Assembly: GCA_937894935.1 (NCBI GenBank)
Contig: CALAYC010000049.1
Coordinates: forward strand, 1-32,711
DNA length: 32,711 nucleotides
Direction: 5' to 3'
Source: an uncultured Verrucomicrobiota bacterium
GTDB taxonomy: Bacteria; Verrucomicrobiota; Verrucomicrobiia; Limisphaerales; JADLHS01
Shown here: piece by piece, positions 1 through 9,000 of the stretch
Numbering within the stretch: the first letter of the stretch is position 1
Layout: each line of letters opens with the position of its first letter
Translations under genes and position numbers: made by a program
The notes under the pieces: model-generated
What the model was told of the DNA's origin: nothing
The model's input: the letters and a program-made list of their open reading frames with translations, nothing else
Database searches by the model: none

Positions 1-2
1 TG

Positions 3-3000
3 GCCATCAGCTCCGGCACGCTGAACCTCGCTAATGGCGGGAGCAGTTCTGGAAACGTTCAAGTCACACCGGGCGCGACGCTTTCCTTCTCCAGCAATTT
101 TAATTTCAACGATGACAGCGTTGTCGGTGGCGGCGGGGCTTTCACGGTGGCGAGCGGCACGGTGAATTTCAACGGCACGGCGCTCTTCACGAACACCACT
201 GCGACCTTGAGCGGAGGATCAGTTTACTTCAACAACACCCCGAGCGGCGCGGTGGCGATTCCCAATCTGGTCATGACCGGTAGCGGCACTTTAGGCGGCA
301 CGAACTCTGTGACGTCCGGAAATCTGACCTGGAACGGCGGCTGGTTGCGACTCAATCTCACTACCGCACTCGGTAGTATTGGCGCGGGCACGACGAAGCA
401 CCTCGTCGGTGGTACGTTGATCAACGCAGGCACGCTGACAATGGCGGATGCGCTCAACATCGGCACGGACAGCTATGCGGCGACGAATTACGGTGTCATT
501 TCCAATCTGGTCAGTGGGATTGTGAACGTGACCTCAGACCTCGGCATTCATAGCTATTACAACAACGGTCTCATTTACAATCTGGGCAGCTTCAACAAAA
601 CCGCCGGGACCGGAAACAGCAGCATCAGCAGCGTATTTCACAACTACGGCACCCTCGAAGCCCAGGTCGGCACGTTCAATTTCAACACGGCTGGCGGACT
701 GGTTTCGCATAACGGCACGATGGCGCTCGGGTTAACCGGCACGAATGCTTACGGACGCATCACGGTCAGCGGCACTGTTGGCTTGAACGGCACGCTCCGC
801 GTCGATCCGCGCGCCGGTTATGTGCCGCAGGCGGGGGATCGCTTCACGTTGCTCACGGCGGGTACGCGCACGAACACGTATGCGGAATTGCAACTGGGCC
901 AGACGCCCGGCCTAGCGTGGCAAGTGAGTTATGCGCCGACGGCCGTTTCCTTGACCGCACTGGAAGCCACGGCGGGAGCGCAGAACATTTCCGGCACTGT
1001 AACGGATTTCAATGCGCAACCGGTCGGCAATCTCATCGTCTATGCCTTCAATACCAGCGGAACGAATCAGTATTACGTCAGCACCGTCACCGACAGCAGC
1101 GGGCAATACACGCTCGGCGTTACCAACGGCAACTGGCGTGTCAGCGTGCAAGGCGCGGTGGCGCGGGGTTACGACGACCCGACACCGCAGGATGTGATCG
1201 TGAGCGATGCGAATATCACAGCGAACTTCGTGCTCGCGCCGTATTCAGGCGCATTCTATTCCATCGTCGCGCTCAACAACCCGCCCGGCGCAGGATATGT
1301 AATCGGCACAGGCAATTATTACGCCGGCACCACCAACGCCATCACCGCCGTCGCCAGCAACGGTTATTACTTCACGAACTGGACTGAGAACGGCGTCGTA
1401 GTCGGCACGTCCAACACGCTGGTATTTACGGTGACGACGAATCGCACCTTCGTGGCAAACTACGGCGAAGCGCGTCCGTATCACAACGTGACGCTGGCGA
1501 CCTCGCCCACGAACCTGACGAGCCTTACAGGCGCGGGCACTTACACCAATGGTGAGACGGGCACATTCATCGCGCCGCTCATGGTGGAGTCGGGTTCATC
1601 AAACTATTTCTTCCAACGCTTCACCCTGACCAACGTCACCGTGAGCACGAGTAACAGTTTCAACAAAACTTTCTCCACGCTCGACTCCACCGATTTGCAC
1701 TACGTCGCAGTTTATACCGGGCTGCGCACCAATCCTGTCATCGCGCAAGTCGTGCCCAGTCGCAGCGGCGTGATTCCAACCAACGACAACTTCACCATCA
1801 CCTTCCGGTTTGATCGTCCGATGGACACCAACGTCACGCCCGCGGTGACGATTACGAACATTGTTCCCGGCGGTGTGTCGCCGACGGTTGTTGGTGTTGG
1901 CACCTGGGGCAACTATTGGCAGGCGAATGATTCCTACACCACGCCTGCACTTGTGTTCACCAACGGCATGGATGGAACGAACCTCGTTTACATCTCCGGC
2001 GCGACGGATACCAACGGCGGCACGCTGCTGCTCACCAACGCTTACACGTTCGCAGTGGACACGATTTATCCGACACTCACACAGATCGCAGCCACGCCCG
2101 GCATCAATTCCAGCGTCATTACATGGAACTCCGACGAACCGGCGAATGGTATCGTGGATTACGGTCTCAGCCCGGCGTTCGGGATGACGAGTTATGGCAG
2201 TTCCGGCGTCACCAATCACAGCATCACGCTTAACAATCTCATCGCTTCGACCACGTACTATTATCGCGTGCGTTCCGCCGACGTTGCAGGCAACACCACG
2301 GTTTCTGACACCGGCACGTTCACCACGCTGGCCGCGCCAGATTTGCTCGTCACCAATCTCAACGCTACCGGAAATCTCGTCTCCGGCGGCACACTGACGA
2401 TTTCGTGGACGGACACCAACGCAGGTTCGGGCGCGACGTTCACCTATTGGTATGATCAGACCATCGTTTCCAATCTGACCACCGGCGCGCAATTGTTGAG
2501 CACGACGTTGTATTACAATCCTACGGTCACCGGCCACATCACGGCGGGCGGCGCGCAGGAGCGTTCGGTAAATCTCACCCTGCCCAACGGTAACGCCGGC
2601 GTGGGCGAGCTTCAGATCACTGTCATCGCGGATGTTTACAATCATCAGTACGAGTTCAACGCCGGTGGCACAGCGGAGAACAACAATCGCGCCACGTTTA
2701 ACGTGACCAGCAGCCTGGCAGCTTACCCGGATTTGCAGATCACCGGTCTGAACGTCACCAACACGTCGCTCGAATCGGGCAGCGTGGTCGGCTTGAGCTG
2801 GCAGGACCAGAACACCGGCACAGGCGACGTGAGCAACTCCTTCGTGGACCGCGTTATTGTCGTCAACGCAACGAATAATCAAACGCTCGTGGATACCCTG
2901 CTGCCGTACGCGGGCGGCGTGGCAGGAAACAGTTCTGTCGCGCGTCATTTCGCCTTCACCCTGCCGGATGGGCCGACGGGCGCGGGTGAATTACTCATCA

Positions 3001-6000
3001 CCGTGATAGCCGATGCGGCGAATGCCATCTATGAGTTCAACAATGATGACACTGCCGAATTGAATAACACCAATACTATCGCCACCACTGCCGCGCTGGC
3101 GCCGTATCCTGATTTGATTGTCACCAACATCCTCGCGCCGCTGACTGCCACCGCCGGCCAGACGATTCAGTTGGTCTGGACGGATGTGAATCAAGGTCAC
3201 GCCTCGGCGACAAATTCCTGGTACGATCAGGTCTTCCTCTCCAACAGCAATGGCATCGGCGGTGGACAATTGCTCGCCACCTTCAACATCACCAATGGAC
3301 TGTCGGCCGGACAATCCCTCACGCTCACCCAGAACGTCACGCTCCCGGCCTTCGTCTCCGGCACCAACTGGCTCATCGTCAAAGCCAACGTCGCAGCGGC
3401 GTTTTATGAGAGCAGCCTGACGAACAATGCGGCCATTGCCACCAACGCGACTATCCTCGATTCGGCATTGCAACTCACGTTGTCGCCCGACACGGTGAGT
3501 GAAGCCGCCGGCAATAACGCCGTGCTCGTCAGTGTTTCGCGCAACGGCGGCCTGACCGAGCCGCTCACGGTCAATCTCAGTTCCACGCTGACGAACGTTC
3601 TGCTGCCTGCCAGTGTTGTCATTCCTGCCGGGCTGAGTTCGACCAATTTTTATCTCGGCGTCGTGGACAATAATTTCGCTGGCGATACCGTCGCCGGACT
3701 GGTGACCGCTTCGGCCACTGGTTTCACTTCGCGTTCCGCCGACCTGACCATCACGGACAACGACGTGCCGACCCTGACCTTGACATTGAGCGCTACGGAG
3801 ATTCCTGAAGATGCCGGCCCAAATGCCGTTTCTGTGTTAATCACGCGCAACACCAGCCTCGCCAGTCCGCTGATCGTTTCCCTTGCCAGTGATCGACCGG
3901 ATGTTTTGCTCGCGCCGGCCACAGTAACAATTCCAGCGGGCAGCGCTGCTACCACCTTTGCGCTGACGCCCGTGCCGGACGGTATTCTGGCCAGCGGTCG
4001 GCGCGCCCGGGTAACCGCGACCGCGTCCGGTTTCACTCCGGTCTCCGCCGCCGTGGATGTGTTGAACACCGACTCCGTGCAACTCAGCCTGACGCTCGCG
4101 GATTCGGTCGTCAGCGAAGGCGCGGGTAATAACGCTACGCTCGGCACTGTAGCGCGCAGCGTGGTCACCCCGAACGCGCAAAAAGTGCAACTCACCCGAT
4201 TGGGTAGTCCGCTGGTGAATGTGCCGAGCCAGGTGACGATTCCGGCGAATTCTGCTTCCGTGAACTTCAACGTCAGCGTCGGCTCGGACGGTTTAGTCAC
4301 CGGCATGCAACCGGCGTTCATCATCGCGACCCCGCTGAATCAATCCAATATTCCGGATAGCGTCGGCGAAGCGGAGTTTGAATTGCAGGTGCTCGACACC
4401 AACGGCCCGAGTTTGAATCTGCAATTCGCGGCTCCGGTGATTTCCAAAGGCAGCAATACGCTCGCAACATTGATTCGCAACACTCCGGCGACAAATGCGC
4501 TCGCGGTTACGCTTTCCGCCGAATCGACGAATGTCATTTCCTTCCCGCCCACGGTGAACTTTGCGCTGGGGGAAACCAGCGTCACGTTCCCGGTCACGGG
4601 CGTGTTGGATGGTTTGCAGACCGGTAATCGTGACGCGGTGCTGACGGCGACAGCGAGCGGCTTCAATTCCGCCGTACGTTCCCTCACCGTTTCGGACATT
4701 TATCTGCCGGACCTCGTGCCCGCAATCGTCAGCGCGCCGACCAGCGCTTACACCGAACAGCAAATCACCGTAACGTGGACAGTGAGCAATATCGGCCTCG
4801 GCGCGACGACGAATCAAAGCTGGTTTGATTATGTCTATCTCGCGACTGATAGCGTGGGCGGTGGTCAGACCTTATTTGCCGCCAAACAACGCGTGCAGGC
4901 ACTCGGAGTCGGCGAGAGCTACACGAACTCCGCGAACTTCTTTCTCTCCGCTTTGCCGGGGAATTTCTGGATCATTGTTGAGGCGAACGGCAATCGCACA
5001 GCCAGGGAACTCAAGACCGCGAACAACTCCGTCTTCGCGCCAGCGCCGATTGCCGTGAATGCAGCCTATCGCGCCGAGCTATTGAGCGCCACGCCGTCAC
5101 TGGCTGCGGCAGGCACGCCGATTGTTTTGCAGGGCCGCACGTACAATCCTACCAATAATGCGGCGATGGGTAATCGTTCAGCATTGGTGCGGGTGTTTGT
5201 GAACGGCACACGGCGCGCGTTCCCGGTGACGTCGGATGCAGACGGCAATTTCGCCTACACCTTCCACCCGCTGGCGAATGAAGCGGGCGATTACCTCGCC
5301 AGCGCGGATCATCCGAGCGTAGCTGATCCGACGGATGCCCAAACGTCGTTCACGCTGCTTGGTTTGGCGATCGCGCCGGCGACGGTTTCACATCAACTTC
5401 TGCCAAACACGCCGGTCAGCGGCACGTTGTTGTTGAGCAACCTGAGCAGTCACGCGTTGACCGGACTGACCTTCAGCACGCCGGACCTGGGCACGAACCT
5501 CTCGGCGGAATTTACCTTCACCAACACCACGCTGCCGCCGGATGGCGTCCTTGGCGTGAATTACACGTTGCAATCACCGCTCACGCGCGCGGCGCAGTTG
5601 AATTTCTTCGCCACGGCGACCTCGACTGAGGGCGCGACTCGATCCGTGCCGATGTATATCAAGGTCGTGCCCACGCTCGCGCAACTGGTCGCAACCCCCA
5701 GCTACTTGCAACACGGCATGGTGCGCGGCGAACAGACGGTGGTGTCGTTTACAATCGAAAATACCGGTGGCACGGCCAGTGGTGATTTAACCGTGCAATT
5801 GCCGAATTTGCCGTGGCTGAGCCATGGCTCGGCGACAAATATTCCGTCCATCCCGGCCGGAAGCAACGCGGTGGTGACGTTGCTGTTGAATCCGGCGGAC
5901 GATCTCACGCTCGGCCTCTACAACGGCAATATCGCCGTCTTCAATCAAAACGTCGGCGTGACGATTCCGTATCAGTTCCGCGCGGTGTCCTCGGGCATCG

Positions 6001-9000
6001 GTGATCTGATCGTGAACGTGACGGATGATTACACCTATTACGTCGCAGGCGAACCCAAGGTGACGAATGCCACGGTCGTTCTGCGCGATCCATTCACCGG
6101 CAGCATTGTGGCACAGACTAATTCCGGAACGACTGGCGTCGTGCAATTCACCGGTTTAACGGAAGGCGGTTACACCGTGGATGTCTCGGCGGAGAAACAT
6201 AACCAGTTCCGTGGGACCGCAAAGATTGTTGCCGGAACAACCAACACGCTCGAAGCCTTCCTGCCGCGCCAGCTCGTGACGTATCAATGGTCGGTCGTAC
6301 CGACGGAGATTGAGGACAAATACAAGATCGTGCTCGAATCAGTGTTCGAGACCGAAGTGCCCGTGCCCAATGTGGTCATCGAAGAACCACAGGTCATGCT
6401 CGTGGTCGCGCCGGGTGAGGTGTCGCAGTTTGAAATCAAGCTGACGAATCATGGACTCATCGCCGCTAACGATGTGACGATTGAAGTGCCGTATAACTCG
6501 ACGTATCTCATCACGCCCTTGGTGCAGAACATCGGTAAGATTCCTGCGAAGAGTTCCGTGACAGTGCCGGTGACGGTGCAGTTGCGGGAAACGGCCAATG
6601 CTTTGCCGACTTTGGCCGGGAAACATCCCCAGGCTGCCGATGGCGGCGGTTGCACGTTGGAGGATATCCACGGCTGCCTGCCCAAAATTCCGCTGAGTGC
6701 AAAATACTCTTATCCGTGCGGCGGCAACAATGTCGGCCAGAGTCGTTCACTCGATCTATCCATCATCTGCGCCAGCAAGAGCGCGAAAGAATGTTTCGAT
6801 GAACTGAAAGGACTGATTGGCTCGGCGAACCTGCTCAGCGTTGGATGCAATGCCATCAGTGCATTCCTCGCGTGCGTCGGCGCGGACCTGACGCCTTGTC
6901 AAAAAGCCGCGATCTCGACCGCGTGTGGTGCGGCGTTGGGCGGCGTGGCAGGTGCGGCGGGAGCGGGTGCGGGCGGCCTGATCGAATGCCTCTGCTCACA
7001 CCTGGCTGACATTCCGTTCCCATCGTTTGGCGGTGGTTCATCGCCGCAACCGGGCGGAGACATTTTGTTGCCGATTTTGCCGACGGGTGGCTACTACGCG
7101 GCCGGCAATCCGGTCGTCACTTATATTTACATTCCTGGTGGCAACTGTAGTGGTTCACCTGCATCACTGGCCAGCGCGTCGGTTACTACAACTGGTTACA
7201 ATCCGTCCTCTGCGCCGCGCCTCCTGGCTCCAGACAAAGCCAACGCTTCCTCCGGCGTCTGTGCCCGCGTGCGCTTGCGCATCAATCAGGAAGTCGTCAT
7301 GACTCGCAGCGCTTTCGTCGGCACGCTGGAGATCGAGAACGGCGGTTCGTCTTCCATCACCGGTGTGCAGGTGACGCTGGACTTCCGCGATGGCGGCGGT
7401 ACGAACGCCGCAAACAAGTTCGTTATTGAAGGCCCGGTGCTAAGCGGCCTGACGGCAGTGGATGGCACAGGTGAATTGGCCGGCAGTGCAACGGGGTCGT
7501 CGGTTTACACGTTCATTCCGACGATTGACGCTGCTCCGACTGCGCCCAAGACGTATCAAATCGGCGGCACGTTGCGCTACATTGATGACGGCCAGGAAGT
7601 TGTTGTCCCCCTGCTCTCCGCGCCCATCACAGTTTATCCGGAAGCGAAACTCGACCTCATCTATTTTCAGCAACGCGATGTGTACGGGGATGACCCGTTC
7701 ACGCTGCCTGTTGAACCGTCCGAGCCGTACACTCTCGGCTTGATCGTAAAGAACATCGGTGCGGGCGACGCAAAAAATTTCGAAATTACTTCGGCGCAAC
7801 CGCAAATCATCGAGAACGAAAAAGGGCTGCTCATTGATTTCCGCATCCTCGGCACGCGCGTTGGCAGCAATGCCATCTCGCCGTCGCTCACCGCCAAACT
7901 GGGGAACATTCCCGCGGGCGCGGCCCGAACGGTGACATGGGATCTGGTCTCGACACTGCAAGGCAAATTCATCTCGTTCGAAGCGTCGTTCGAACATGTG
8001 GATGGTCTGGGTCGCACGAACCTTTCGCTCATCAATAGTATCGAGACGCATGAGTTGATCCGGGCCGTGCGCGCCAATCGCGATCACGACGATGGCATTG
8101 TGGACTTCCTGGTGAATGATTTCGCCGATCCACAGAATCTCCCGGACTTGCTGTATCTGAACACCGGCGCGGTTGAACCGGTGCACGTCGTGACCAATGG
8201 CACGTTCAACGCACCGGTCGGCGCGGGTCATTTGCAGGTGCAACTCACCACGACGGTCAGCGACGGCTGGAATTATTTCCGCCTGCCTGATCCAGGCGCG
8301 GGTTATCGGCTGGCAAGCGTCGTCCGGTCGGATGGCAAGGTGCTGGAGCTGACCAACAACGCGTGGACGACGGATCGCACCTTCCCGTCGTCGAGCCCGG
8401 GCGCGATCAAGGAAAACCTCGTGCATCTGTTCGACTGGGCGGGTTCAGGCCAATACACGTTGACCTATCGTTCCACCAACACAACGATTCCATCCATCGT
8501 GCAGTTCGTACCCGTAACACCATTTACGCAGACCGGGGCGGTGGCCACGGCAACGATCATTTTCTCGGAACAGATGAATCTTGCGACCTTCGATTTCAGT
8601 GCGCTGACGTTGACACGGGACGGCGGCGCAAACCTGATCACGGCTTCCAGCGGCATTACCATTACATCGGCTGGCGGCAACAGTTACACGATCAACGGCC
8701 TCGACGCTTTGACGGGCGAAGATGGCAATTACACGCTGACGGTCAGCGGCCACAACCTGTTTGACGTGTGGGGCAACAACGTTGGCGATACGTCGGCGTC
8801 TATTTCCTGGGCCAAAGGCAATGCCGCGCCGGTAGTGGAAAGCATCACTACAATCGCGCCCAACCCGCGCAACACGCCAGTCGCTTCCCTGCTCGTCACC
8901 TTCTCGAAGGCAATCAATCCGGAGACCTTCACATTCGAAGACCTCGCGCTGACCCTGGACGGCAGCGTAAATCTCATCGACGCAGACGTCACCATTACAA

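Noticed and set aside
147..149. GTG at 147 as the start of the giant protein
   Set aside because: The frame is open to the window edge and the upstream codons carry the same Gly/Asn/Ser-rich beta-helix pattern, so the true start lies outside.
1599..2948. Open minus-strand frame of 449 codons inside the giant gene
   Set aside because: It lies antisense to fibronectin and CARDB modules; composition is typical of a shadow frame.
7440..8426. Minus-strand frame of 328 codons
   Set aside because: Antisense to the giant protein, no signal peptide or family motif.
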